A stretch of DNA of 16,382 nucleotides, from contig JBATNV010000086.1 of assembly GCA_049290495.1 (NCBI GenBank), positions 1 to 16,382 of the forward strand, given 5' to 3'. The DNA is from SHZI01 sp049290495 (lineage in GTDB: Bacteria > Pseudomonadota > Gammaproteobacteria > Steroidobacterales > GCA-2729495). Every line of letters begins with the position of its first letter. Positions within the stretch are counted from its first letter, which is position 1. A program made the translations under genes and the position numbers. This document shows, piece after piece, positions 7,942 to 15,905 of the stretch. The notes beneath the pieces were generated by a model. The model was not told the DNA's origin, searched no databases, and saw nothing but the letters and a program-made list of their open reading frames with translations.

Positions 7942-8574
7942 TCAGTTGCTCCGCACGGCTGCGACGCATGCATTCGCGTCGAGGTCCGGCTGTTCACGTA
8001 ACGCGGTGTTGTCAAAATCGCGCACGACGACGCGCGCCGGATTGCCTTGCATGACGACGCCGGCGGGAATGCTCCTGGTGAGTGCAGTACCGGGTAACAG
8101 CGTGGCGCCATCGCCGATGGTCAGCGATCCATAGACCACGCAATCTGCACCGATCCAGACGTTGCGGCCGATTTCCGGCAGTCCCCCATCAGCCAGGCTC
8201 ATGCCGATGGTCGTGCGTGGACCAATGACCGTGCCGGCGCCCATTTTTGTCGCACCAAAGATGAGGCATCCCTCATCGGGCAGGCAGACGCCGCCCTCAA
8301 TGTCGCTGCGGCCGAGGATATCGCTCTTGGTAGACACCTTGATCAACCACTCAAGGCTGCTCAGCGGGATACCGATCAGGCGCAGTTGCCAGCTGCCCCG
8401 CGAGGGCCCGGTCCAGCGGCTGACCCACCAGTGGGAGATGCGATGCACCAGCAGTAACCACAGACCGCGCGAGCTGAGCAGCAGCCAGAGGCCAGAGATC
8501 AACCGAAACGGTTTGCCTGGCCAGCGGCGGCGGTGACACAACTTGATATCGGCAGAAAATCGCGCGATGGCCAT
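7942..8574 (-). CDS. second hexapeptide (left-handed beta-helix) acyltransferase-like protein
   Basis: A 210-residue relative of the gene that follows it. Residues 22-44 are hydrophobic. Hexapeptide turns begin near residue 83 and include GRSDIEGGVCLPDEG, GATKMGAGTVIGPRTTIG, GRNVWIGADCVVYGSLTIGDGATLLPG (in pieces) and VMQGNPARVVVRD. The family transfers acetyl or other acyl groups from CoA to sugars or amino acids. Where its neighbour has IGHFG with the likely catalytic histidine, this protein reads LIFGA, so it may be inactive, regulatory or use another residue. The C-terminus extends 20 residues past the shared RDFDNTA tail. ATG at 8574 comes two bases after the TAG of the SGNH gene, and the stop abuts the next TTG start, so all three are probably co-translated. 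The acceptor is unknown. Confidence 0.83.
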   Translation of the reverse strand: MAIARFSADIKLCHRRRWPGKPFRLISGLWLLLSSRGLWLLLVHRISHWWVSRWTGPSRGSWQLRLIGIPLSSLEWLIKVSTKSDILGRSDIEGGVCLPDEGCLIFGATKMGAGTVIGPRTTIGMSLADGGLPEIGRNVWIGADCVVYGSLTIGDGATLLPGTALTRSIPAGVVMQGNPARVVVRDFDNTALREQPDLDANACVAAVRSN

Positions 8575-8576
8575 GG

Positions 8577-9374
8577 CTATTTTGCCGGGGTCGCACCGAC
8601 GACGTTGAGAAACTCCGTCGCGGCCAGCAGTTCGCCGCGCTCATTCAGATGTCCCCCGTCATCGGTAAGCGTGGGATCAAGGGCTTCGATCTCGCGGCCA
8701 GCGACATCTACTACCGTGTGTGAGCCGCCACCGTCGGCTTCCACGCGCGCCAGATCAAACAGGCGACCACCAGACTTGTAGTGCTCTCGAACGAGCTGAT
8801 TAAACTCGGCGCGTTTCGCATTCTCGACATACTGTGCCGGCTGTTTGCCCAGCAGGCGTTTGATCCAGGCCTTTGGGCCGGTCTGCACGGCTGCGAGCGG
8901 TGCAGTGACTGCGATGAAGTGCGTATCCGGATATTTCTGAGTGAGGCGATCCAGACTGCTGATATAGGCTTTGGCAACTTCCGGTGCGTCGGTCCCGGTG
9001 TTGAAGTCGATGTAACAGAGTTTCATCAGCGCGATATCCGCGCCACGTGCGGCGCCCGCATCCATTGCGGCCGAGAAGTCGCTTATTTTCCCCAACGGAT
9101 CCTCGTTGCGACCGACGTTGAAGTGGGTGATGCCGAAACCGGTTGGTGCGCCGCGTTGCTCTTGGATCGGCAGTGTTATGCCGTCACGGCGAGCGAGCTG
9201 TTCCACACCGCTCAGGATGTTTGTACCTACTGACTGGTGCGCGAAGACGATCTGCTTTCCGCTCAACCCGGACCAGTCAATGGCGCTGTGTGGTGTTGTC
9301 ATGTGTTCCTCCTGGGGGTTGCAGCCGCTGAGCACTATCAGGCTCAACGCAATCCATTTCCACGCTTTTGTCAT
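8577..9374 (-). CDS. SGNH/GDSL-hydrolase-like lipoprotein
   Basis: A 265-residue protein with a clear lipoprotein signal: MTKAWKWIALSLIVLSGC, lipobox LSGC at 15-18, and Asn at +2, which fits an outer-membrane destination. After the signal, GKQIVFAHQSVGTNI puts a candidate nucleophile at S48, and DDGGHLNERG near the end supplies D239 and H242 like the Asp-x-x-His block of SGNH enzymes. ADIALMKLCYIDFN lies between them. This fits an esterase or acyl-transferase acting on acylated polysaccharide outside the cytoplasm, the counterpart of the two cytoplasmic hexapeptide acyltransferases. The frame is open further upstream to 9596, but the lipoprotein signal, AGGA-containing leader and ATGA overlap with the GT2 stop fix the start at ATG 9374. 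The exact SGNH subfamily and substrate are not known to me. Confidence 0.8.
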   Translation of the reverse strand: MTKAWKWIALSLIVLSGCNPQEEHMTTPHSAIDWSGLSGKQIVFAHQSVGTNILSGVEQLARRDGITLPIQEQRGAPTGFGITHFNVGRNEDPLGKISDFSAAMDAGAARGADIALMKLCYIDFNTGTDAPEVAKAYISSLDRLTQKYPDTHFIAVTAPLAAVQTGPKAWIKRLLGKQPAQYVENAKRAEFNQLVREHYKSGGRLFDLARVEADGGGSHTVVDVAGREIEALDPTLTDDGGHLNERGELLAATEFLNVVGATPAK

Positions 9375-10375
9375 TTTCCTGCTCTCTCCTGCGGTGATAC
9401 CCCCGATAGCGCAAGTCGACGGTAATTCTTCAGTAAACCCAGTGCCCGTCCGGCATAAAAGGCTGTGGCTACCGGAACCATGCGTAGCAGGGTTGCGAGT
9501 CGGTCGCTTCGGCGGGCCGCTTTGGCGATCGACATCAATAGTATGGGTGGTATCAGCAGCAAGCCAGCAGCTGCCCAGGCTGCGGCTCCAAGCCACGGTG
9601 TCGTCAGCACTGTCAGTAAACCGAGCGCGAATGAGTGTGTCATGAGCAATTGCGGCTCGCGCCAGGTCTCGGCGACATCCAGCTGGTAGCTGCCATGCCA
9701 GACCTGGCGGCGGGCGACAGCGCGCAGCGTGCGCGGATAGCCCAGATGTATGACACAGCTTGCCTGTACGGCGAGTACCTTCAGATCCCGATCGCGTACC
9801 CGTCGACAGAAATCATCGTCTTCCCCGGCTGAGAGCTGCTCATTGAAGCCGCCAAGTGCCGAAAAAAGTTCCCGCTGCACGACAATACTGCCGCCGGGAA
9901 GGGCAGCGACTTCGCCAGTTGGTCCAGGCTCCGTCGGTGCCCAGGCCCGCTGTACCCATGTGCCACGAGGGTGGGCAAGATAGCCGCCGCCGGTCGCTCC
10001 GACTCCCGGAGCTGCCAAGGCTGTGACGGCAGCCGATAGCCAGTCGGTGCGTGTTACGCAATCTGCATCGACGAAAGCCAGGATCTGGCTGTTGGTCGCG
10101 CGTGCTCCGCTATTGCGTACTGCGCCAACCCGGCCCTGCGGGTGCAGGAGTACGTTGACGCCGTGCGCCTGGGTAATTGCCACCGTCGCATCAGTCGATC
10201 CATTGTCACTCAGAATGATCTGTATGCGTTCCGCCGGATAGTCCTGTCGGGCCAATGCTTCCAGACACTGGCTCACGTAGGCTGCCTCATTCCGGGCCGG
10301 TATGACGATGGCTACTGTCGGGACATCAGACTGCGCGCCAGCATTAGGGGCCTGGGCCGATATCAGGCTGTTCAT
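9371..10375 (-). CDS. GT2 family glycosyltransferase with C-terminal membrane segment
   Basis: A 334-residue inverting GT-A enzyme. VAIVIPARNEAAYVSQCLEAL (21-41, in relatives the nucleotide-binding strand) is followed by ILSDNGSTDAT, then FVDADC with the metal-binding D103-A-D105, and GEDDDFCRRV with the ED block at 185-187. A hydrophobic region at about 250-284 can anchor it in the inner membrane, as is common for glycosyltransferases using undecaprenyl-linked acceptors. It would add one sugar to the repeat unit; donor and acceptor cannot be read. Starts and stops overlap by ATGA at both ends (with the GT4 before and the lipoprotein after), so it is translated as part of the coupled series. 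Confidence 0.9.
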   Translation of the reverse strand: MNSLISAQAPNAGAQSDVPTVAIVIPARNEAAYVSQCLEALARQDYPAERIQIILSDNGSTDATVAITQAHGVNVLLHPQGRVGAVRNSGARATNSQILAFVDADCVTRTDWLSAAVTALAAPGVGATGGGYLAHPRGTWVQRAWAPTEPGPTGEVAALPGGSIVVQRELFSALGGFNEQLSAGEDDDFCRRVRDRDLKVLAVQASCVIHLGYPRTLRAVARRQVWHGSYQLDVAETWREPQLLMTHSFALGLLTVLTTPWLGAAAWAAAGLLLIPPILLMSIAKAARRSDRLATLLRMVPVATAFYAGRALGLLKNYRRLALSGVSPQERAGK

Positions 10376-11469
10376 GTGTCGTGCCGTGTCTGGTGGTGGC
10401 TGGCGCTGCGGTACAGTTCAAGATAGTGCGTGGCACAGGCTTCAGCCGACAGCCGTTCTCGTACCTCAGCAATCGTTATCGTGAAGTCCGGATCTGCAGC
10501 TGAAGATTCGCACAGCGCCCTCTGCATGGCGTCCGCCAACGTCTCCGGCGAGAAATCGGCGGCGAAGCGAATCATGCCGCCGCCGAGAATGTCATCGATC
10601 TCGCGGGACGGTTCAATGGGCGTACTCACTACCGGACACCCTGCACACAGTGCCTCCATGGTTGCCAGCCCCAGGCCCTCATAATCAGAACTCAATACAA
10701 AAAGACCTGCTTTCTCGTAGAGCGCAGTCATGTCGGTTACCTGGCCCAGCAGCGTCGTGTGACTCTCGATTTTCAATGCCTGGATCATATCCTCCAGCAT
10801 CCTGCGCTGTGAGCCTTCACCGGCAATCGCAAGCTTTGCATCGGGCATCGATTTCAACAGTGTCGAGAAGGCGCGCAGCAAACGTGGATAGTTTTTCTGC
10901 GCTTCAAGGCGGCCTGCCGCAACGACGAGCGAATTGCCGGCCTTGCGTTGTATGGGCATCGGGGCAACTGTACTCACTCCGTTGCAAATGGTCAGCACTG
11001 GCTCGGTTAGCTGCCACGGCAAACATTTCGCAACAGCGTTACTCACACACACGACTGTTGACGCTGTGTATCTGAGCGCCATGCCTTCGATGCGACGCTT
11101 GACCACGGAGCGTGCACCCTGTGCCGAGAAGTACGGGTACGGGGCGTGTATGGTTCTGACATGCCGGACGTCAATGTGTCTTCCGGTGGCAGCCAGCAGA
11201 CTGGGTAACATCGAATGTGAGTGCACGATATCCGGACGCAGCGTGCTAACCAGGTTTCGGTATCCGGCCACCGTCTTCAAGGGATCCGGACGAATATTCA
11301 TGTGTGCCAGTGAGGCGGTGCCCCTGCTGGCCGCGGCGATTGGCGCGATCGCATCGCTCAGGTAGAGCAGATGAGTCTCAACAGCCTGTTGGCGGAAATA
11401 AGGCAACATGGATACGACGAGTGTTTCAATACCGCTGCCGGCATTGGGCAGCACATGCAGGACCTTCAT
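10372..11469 (-). CDS. GT4 family glycosyltransferase (second)
   Basis: A 365-residue GT-B retaining glycosyltransferase. The N-terminus MKVLHVLPNAGSGIETLVVSM has the family's glycine-rich loop; PDIVHSHSMLPSLLAA and VRTIHAPYPYF belong to the acceptor domain. The donor domain has VVCVSNAVAK, ICNGVST, VVAAGRLEAQKNYPRLLRAF and AIAGEGSQRR, and an EX7E motif with E264 and E272 in SSDYEGLGLATMEALCAG. It should transfer a sugar from a nucleotide donor in assembly of the repeat unit. It differs clearly from the plus-strand GT4 at 2518, so it is not a recent duplicate. ATGA overlaps join it to CapA before and GT2 after. Specificity is unknown. Confidence 0.9.
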   Translation of the reverse strand: MKVLHVLPNAGSGIETLVVSMLPYFRQQAVETHLLYLSDAIAPIAAASRGTASLAHMNIRPDPLKTVAGYRNLVSTLRPDIVHSHSMLPSLLAATGRHIDVRHVRTIHAPYPYFSAQGARSVVKRRIEGMALRYTASTVVCVSNAVAKCLPWQLTEPVLTICNGVSTVAPMPIQRKAGNSLVVAAGRLEAQKNYPRLLRAFSTLLKSMPDAKLAIAGEGSQRRMLEDMIQALKIESHTTLLGQVTDMTALYEKAGLFVLSSDYEGLGLATMEALCAGCPVVSTPIEPSREIDDILGGGMIRFAADFSPETLADAMQRALCESSAADPDFTITIAEVRERLSAEACATHYLELYRSASHHQTRHDT

Positions 11470-12542
11470 GCCGGCAATCCGAGCCGCCGGCGCAATTTTG
11501 TGGCCAGGAACTGCAGCTTCAGCCGCGATTCACCTTGCGGAAGGTGCATCAGGAAATAGAGCGCTTTGCGAATCTGCAGCGCACGAAGCTGGTCTGGCTG
11601 CCTGGGTTGTTTTTGAAGCAACTGATCGCAACGTCTGCCCAGTGCTTGCAGGAAGCGGGCTTTCTGATCATCGGCCAGAAGCTCCAGTTCCATGCTTGAT
11701 GTCAGTCGGAAGGGCAGCAGCGTGTGCTGAATATCGCCTTGGGCGGGGATGTCGGCCAGCAGTGCTGCCGCGCTGGTTAAAGCCGGGTGCCAGTGCAGGT
11801 CGAACAGACAATCGCCGAGGCCAGAGGCAACCAGGCTGTTGCCGTGCCGGAATACCGGCTGAAAAACATGGCTGTGATGAATGAGTATGAGGCGTGCGCC
11901 AGCGGTCGACAGCGCGTCGATCGTGGACATGGTCTCAGGGTCGGGCAGCAACCGGCCTTCTTCGCCCGCGTGGAGGGCTATGACAACGCACGCGCCAGAT
12001 GCCGCGAGACCGCTGATCTGTTCGAGCAGCTTGCCGGGTTCCGGCGCTGCATAGCTTCGTGCCGACGTTCGCCGGGAGTCAGGCACGAAGGAGGCGCCGA
12101 GGAGCGCAATGCGGACAGCGCCAAATTCGCGGATGACTGGCTGGGGTAATCCATGCTCGTCAGCGAGTCCGACAACGTCAAGCCCGGCCTGGCGACACGT
12201 GTCTACGGTATTCCAGAAGGCATCAATGCCATGCTGCAGGGAATGGTTGTTGGCCACACTGACCGCCGTAAAGCCCGCTTGACGCAGCGCCGTGGCCCAG
12301 TCGGGCGGTCCGCGAAATACCAGGCCCTCTACCGCGTCCGGCACATTGCTGTGCAGGCTGAGGACCCCCTCGAGGTTGCACAGTGCGATATCGGCGTCCT
12401 GCAGCGCAGGCGACAAAGCCTCCAGGGCCTGCTGACGCTGCTTCGCGGACAATGAACCGGCACCATGACCGAAACTGAAATAGTGATCGCCGGGACAAAT
12501 ATCCCCGACCGCTGCCAGCCTGACCGTAGACCGGGTCATCAT
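11466..12542 (-). CDS. CapA-like protein (PGA_cap metallophosphoesterase fold)
   Basis: A 358-residue member of the CapA/PgsA family, found in poly-gamma-glutamate capsule synthesis and in many polysaccharide loci. Motifs in order: LAAVGDICPGD (D14), ALCNLEG (56-59), VSVANNHSLQHG (N98-N99-H100), VVIALHAGEEG and LILIHHSHVFQPV, then SGLGDCLFDLH. These are the metallophosphoesterase-like metal ligands of the family. The usual NNHxxD pattern has Gln in place of Asp here. There is no signal peptide or transmembrane segment, whereas the classical CapA is membrane-anchored, so this form is probably cytoplasmic. I start it at ATG 12542, which overlaps the ligase TGA as TGATG; ATG 12539 and TTG 12545 are alternatives. 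Its biochemical role is uncertain across the family. The next gene starts in an ATGA overlap. Confidence 0.86.
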   Translation of the reverse strand: MMTRSTVRLAAVGDICPGDHYFSFGHGAGSLSAKQRQQALEALSPALQDADIALCNLEGVLSLHSNVPDAVEGLVFRGPPDWATALRQAGFTAVSVANNHSLQHGIDAFWNTVDTCRQAGLDVVGLADEHGLPQPVIREFGAVRIALLGASFVPDSRRTSARSYAAPEPGKLLEQISGLAASGACVVIALHAGEEGRLLPDPETMSTIDALSTAGARLILIHHSHVFQPVFRHGNSLVASGLGDCLFDLHWHPALTSAAALLADIPAQGDIQHTLLPFRLTSSMELELLADDQKARFLQALGRRCDQLLQKQPRQPDQLRALQIRKALYFLMHLPQGESRLKLQFLATKLRRRLGLPA

Positions 12543-13939
12543 CAAAGAGCCTGGTGCGTTCGTGGCAGCAGGCTCTTTACCGAGCGGAACTTGCCGTTCG
12601 CTTCCTTGCCGATGCTGTCGACGAACTCGATCCTGATGTGAACATCGGTTCCGATTCGTTCGGTGAGATTGCTGACCAGGCCCGCGCCGTTCACCTGGCT
12701 GCGGTCATCGCTGACGATGCGCACCAAGACCTGGTCGCTAGCGGTCTGCAGGATCTGGCTTTCACGGATGCCGACCATGCCCTTGAAGGCCGGGTCGAGG
12801 CGGCCGACATGCCGGCCTGACGGCGTGATGATCACGTCATCTATGCGACCTTCCACGGATTCCACGACCGGCGCGTGCCGTCCACAAGCACAGGAACTGG
12901 CCGACAGTCGGCCGGCATCGCCGATCAGATAGCGAATCAGCGGCATGGCTGGATTGATAAAGCCAGTCAGGCACAACTCACCCATTTCGCCAATCGGCAC
13001 AGGTGCGCCGTCAGCATCGACCACTTCTACGATGCCGTACTCCGGGGCAACATGATAACGACCGTGCTCGCACTCCGCGAAAAAGCCGGCCATCTCGGCG
13101 CTGCCGTACTGGTCGCGTACCGGACAGCCAAACACTTCTTCGATGGTCTTGCGCTGGTAATCCAGGAGGGTTTCCGAGGAAGTGATGATCAGCTTCGGGT
13201 GTATGTGATGTTGCTGCCGACGCGATTTCAGGAAGCTGGCGACCCGGTACACCGAAGATGGGTACGAGTCTATGAAGACGGGCTGTCTTCTCTCGAGTTC
13301 ACGGACGTAGGCCGGGATGTTGTCATCGCTCAGGTTGTATGAGGAGAACAGCGTATCGTGCATGGCAGCGTTGCGCCGCCATGCCGTGTCTCTGCCGCGA
13401 CCGGATGCGGTGAACAACCGGCCGGCGAAGGTTGCGCTCTCGTCAAATGGACTCACGCCATGCCAGCCCAGAAAGCGGGCAAAAAAAGCATAATTGCGCC
13501 GGATCGCGGCGCTGGTCGTGGTGATTTTTAGTGGGCTGCCGGTTGAGCCGCTGGTCTGGATTTCAACAGTGGCATCCGCTGTCGAGGCAATAAACTGCGC
13601 CCGCATGGCCCGCAGCCTTGATTTTGGCAGAACCGGGAATGCGGCGAGCATCTCTGCAGCGTTCATCGACCCGAATCGGGCTGGATCCAGTGCACACTGC
13701 TGCTGGTAGTAAGGCACGTTGCGGACCGCATGGCTCAGCATTGATCTGAGGAGGTTAGCCTGCAGTTCCGCAAGCTCTGAAGCGCTGCGGCGGTCACTGC
13801 GGTCGAGTTCCGCACGGATGCTGCTGAACTCGCCGCCATATCGCTGTTGCCGCAACTGCCATCCATAGGCGCTGATGGCGCAGTTTTGCAGCCAGACTGG
13901 ACTGCTGTTCAGGAGATGTGTGGCAGTTGCACTCACCAT
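12542..13939 (-). CDS. CapK/PaaK-like adenylate-forming ligase
   Basis: A 465-residue protein of the phenylacetate-CoA ligase / CapK / F390-synthetase-like group of the ANL superfamily. Such enzymes activate a carboxyl group as acyl-AMP. The P-loop-like motif TSGSTGSPLK is at 129-138, RDQYGSAEMAGFF (the YGSAE motif) near 276-287, and LIRYLIGDAGRLSASSC at 334-350. A CxC pair (C350, C352) followed by GRHAPVVESVEGRIDD is typical of this branch. The C-terminal lid ends with EANGKFRSVKSLL, the usual place of the catalytic lysine. CapK-like proteins are common in capsule loci, but their acyl substrates are mostly unproven. Start ATG 13939 is 16 bases after the AsnB stop; the stop overlaps CapA. I cannot say whether the acceptor is CoA, a carrier protein or the glycan. 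Confidence 0.87.
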   Translation of the reverse strand: MVSATATHLLNSSPVWLQNCAISAYGWQLRQQRYGGEFSSIRAELDRSDRRSASELAELQANLLRSMLSHAVRNVPYYQQQCALDPARFGSMNAAEMLAAFPVLPKSRLRAMRAQFIASTADATVEIQTSGSTGSPLKITTTSAAIRRNYAFFARFLGWHGVSPFDESATFAGRLFTASGRGRDTAWRRNAAMHDTLFSSYNLSDDNIPAYVRELERRQPVFIDSYPSSVYRVASFLKSRRQQHHIHPKLIITSSETLLDYQRKTIEEVFGCPVRDQYGSAEMAGFFAECEHGRYHVAPEYGIVEVVDADGAPVPIGEMGELCLTGFINPAMPLIRYLIGDAGRLSASSCACGRHAPVVESVEGRIDDVIITPSGRHVGRLDPAFKGMVGIRESQILQTASDQVLVRIVSDDRSQVNGAGLVSNLTERIGTDVHIRIEFVDSIGKEANGKFRSVKSLLPRTHQAL

Positions 13940-13955
13940 GGCTATGGATCTGTAG

Positions 13956-15884
13956 TCAGGTGGTCCCTGCAGCGATGAAGGTCGCGTGCAGGGTCATGGT
14001 GGAGAGAATACCAACGAAGGCCATGTTGTCACCAAAGCCGATCGCCTTGCCGGTCCGGCATTTTTCGACGAGACGAGTAACGGCAAGCGGGTCGAAGTAA
14101 CCGGCATCGCGAACCCGGCCCGGGTCAAGCATTTCAACCACCAGTGGGTGCGGTTGGCCGGCGGCAAAAAAGCTCTGGCTGTCGGGTGAGCGATACGGCT
14201 GCTTTACCCGGGCACGGATCTGGTCCGGCACCCAGGGCGCTACAGCCTGCTTGAGGATGTGCTTCTCCCGCAGCCCGAACAGTTTGCTTGAGGGCGGCAG
14301 ACGGCTGGCGAATTCAATGACGCGATGGTCAAGATAGGGGAAGCGGCCCTCGATGGAATTGGCCATGGCCATCCGGTCGCCCTGGGTGCTGAGCAGGTAA
14401 CCCGACATCAGCGTATGAGCCTCGATGTACTGGTCTCTGCCCAGCGGTGGCCAGGTAGGACTGACGTGCGGAAAAGCGCTGGCCAATGCTGCTGCGGCAT
14501 CGAAGTTCCGGGCCACTGCGCGCAAGTCTGGCGAAAGGAATTGCAGGCTACGCTGCGTGGTCCGGATGCGTGGCAGATGGGCGAAAGCGGTATGTTGTGG
14601 ATCCTCCTGTGCTCCGGCGAAGAACTGCTTGGCGAAAGCCTGGCTGCGGGTTGGCGAGTTGGCGAGGTAGGGATACAGCCGCTCGAGCAAACGTCCGCGC
14701 CACGCTGAGTGCGGATTACGCGCAATCCAGCGCCGGATCTTCGCTTCGCGGAACAGGTCGTAGCCCGCAAATACCTCGTCGGCACCTTCGCCCGTCAGTA
14801 CCACCTTGTAGCCAGCCTCCCGCACCCGTTGCGCAAGCAACATCAGGGGCACCGGTGCAGTACGCACCATCGGTGCCTCGATATGGCGGATTGCCTGGGC
14901 AAAGGCCGCAGCGATATCGCCGTGCTTGCAGCAGAACTCGGTACGCTCGACCCCCAGTGCCTTACCCATCAGTCGCTGAAAATCGCCCTCGTCGAACTCG
15001 GCGTCCTCGAAGGTCAGTGAAAAGGCCCGCACCGGCTGGCGGGTGATGCGCTGGGTAATGCTGGTGATCGCCGATGAGTCCAGTCCGCCGCTGAGGTAAG
15101 CACCTACCGGTACGTCGGAGCGCAGTTGCAGGCGTACCGCATCTTCGAGCAATGCACGCAGTTCCTCGACGCGATCCTGCTGATTGCCGCCAGGTGGCGC
15201 GGACTCGCTGAAGTCCCAATCCCAATAGCGCGTAATCCGGCTGTTTGTGCCTTCCACCACCATCAGGTGCCCGGGAGGCAGCGCCTGTATGCCTTCGAAA
15301 GCTGAACGGCCTTCCAGCGGACACCAGTAACTGAAGGTCTCAATCAGGCTCTGGACATCCAGGCGTGGTGCCACACTGCCCTCAGCCAGTATCGCCTTTA
15401 CTTCAGAGCCGAATAGCAGCCGCTGCTGCGACCATGCATAGAAGAGGGGCCGGATACCAACCCGGTCGCGTGCGAGGACCAGGCGACGTGCGGGTGCATC
15501 CCACAAGGCGATAGCAAACTGCCCGTTCAGGTGATCGACAAAGTGCTCGCCGAAGTCTTCATAGAGGTGCACCAGCACCTCGGTGTCCGATGTGGTGTAA
15601 AAGCGGTGGCCACGTGCCTCGAGCTCTTGTCTGAGTTCCAGGTAGTTGAAAATCTCACCGTTGAACACGACCGAGACTGTGCGCGATTCATTGTGAATAG
15701 GCTGGTCGCCAGTCGTGAGGTCAATGATGCTCAGGCGCGCGTGTGCGAGCCCTATACCGGGCGCCAGGTGGTAGCCAAAGCCATCCGGCCCACGGTGTCG
15801 CAGGCTGTGAATCATCCGCTCGAGATCCGTTCGCGCTGACGGTTTCACCTCTGGCGGAGAAAAAATTCCGGCGATTCCACACAT
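13956..15884 (-). CDS. asnB: asparagine synthase (glutamine-hydrolysing) family amidotransferase
   Basis: A 642-residue two-domain AsnB-type enzyme. The glutaminase domain starts MCGIAGIF with Cys2 as nucleophile, followed by LRHRGPDG, LSIIDL, VFNGEIFNYLELR and DTEVLVHLYEDFG. The synthetase domain has the PP-loop SGGLDSS at 265-271, then LTGEGADEVFAGY and SIEGRFPYLDHRVIEF. Classical AsnB makes asparagine from aspartate, ATP and glutamine, but many copies inside polysaccharide loci belong to side branches thought to amidate or couple other carboxyl groups. Position between NadE and the CapK-like ligase favours such a specialised role here; this is inference. The gene symbol is given for the family only. 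Start ATG 15884 gives the N-terminal Cys directly after Met, as required. It lies 21 bases after the NadE stop and 16 before the ligase. Confidence 0.92.
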   Translation of the reverse strand: MCGIAGIFSPPEVKPSARTDLERMIHSLRHRGPDGFGYHLAPGIGLAHARLSIIDLTTGDQPIHNESRTVSVVFNGEIFNYLELRQELEARGHRFYTTSDTEVLVHLYEDFGEHFVDHLNGQFAIALWDAPARRLVLARDRVGIRPLFYAWSQQRLLFGSEVKAILAEGSVAPRLDVQSLIETFSYWCPLEGRSAFEGIQALPPGHLMVVEGTNSRITRYWDWDFSESAPPGGNQQDRVEELRALLEDAVRLQLRSDVPVGAYLSGGLDSSAITSITQRITRQPVRAFSLTFEDAEFDEGDFQRLMGKALGVERTEFCCKHGDIAAAFAQAIRHIEAPMVRTAPVPLMLLAQRVREAGYKVVLTGEGADEVFAGYDLFREAKIRRWIARNPHSAWRGRLLERLYPYLANSPTRSQAFAKQFFAGAQEDPQHTAFAHLPRIRTTQRSLQFLSPDLRAVARNFDAAAALASAFPHVSPTWPPLGRDQYIEAHTLMSGYLLSTQGDRMAMANSIEGRFPYLDHRVIEFASRLPPSSKLFGLREKHILKQAVAPWVPDQIRARVKQPYRSPDSQSFFAAGQPHPLVVEMLDPGRVRDAGYFDPLAVTRLVEKCRTGKAIGFGDNMAFVGILSTMTLHATFIAAGTT

Positions 15885-15905
15885 CTTGCGCGACCAGCCT
15901 GCCGC

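Noticed and set aside
8781..9233. 150-codon plus-strand open frame opposite the SGNH lipoprotein gene
   Set aside because: Cys- and Arg-rich antisense frame with no recognisable domain.
9375..9596. N-terminal extension of the SGNH lipoprotein by 74 residues
   Set aside because: It lies over the GT2 3' end, and the lipoprotein signal and ATGA overlap place the start at 9374.
13956..15884. Possibility that the AsnB-like gene is simply the housekeeping asparagine synthase
   Set aside because: Not excluded by motifs, but its place in a coupled polysaccharide operon makes a locus-specific role more likely; kept as an open alternative.
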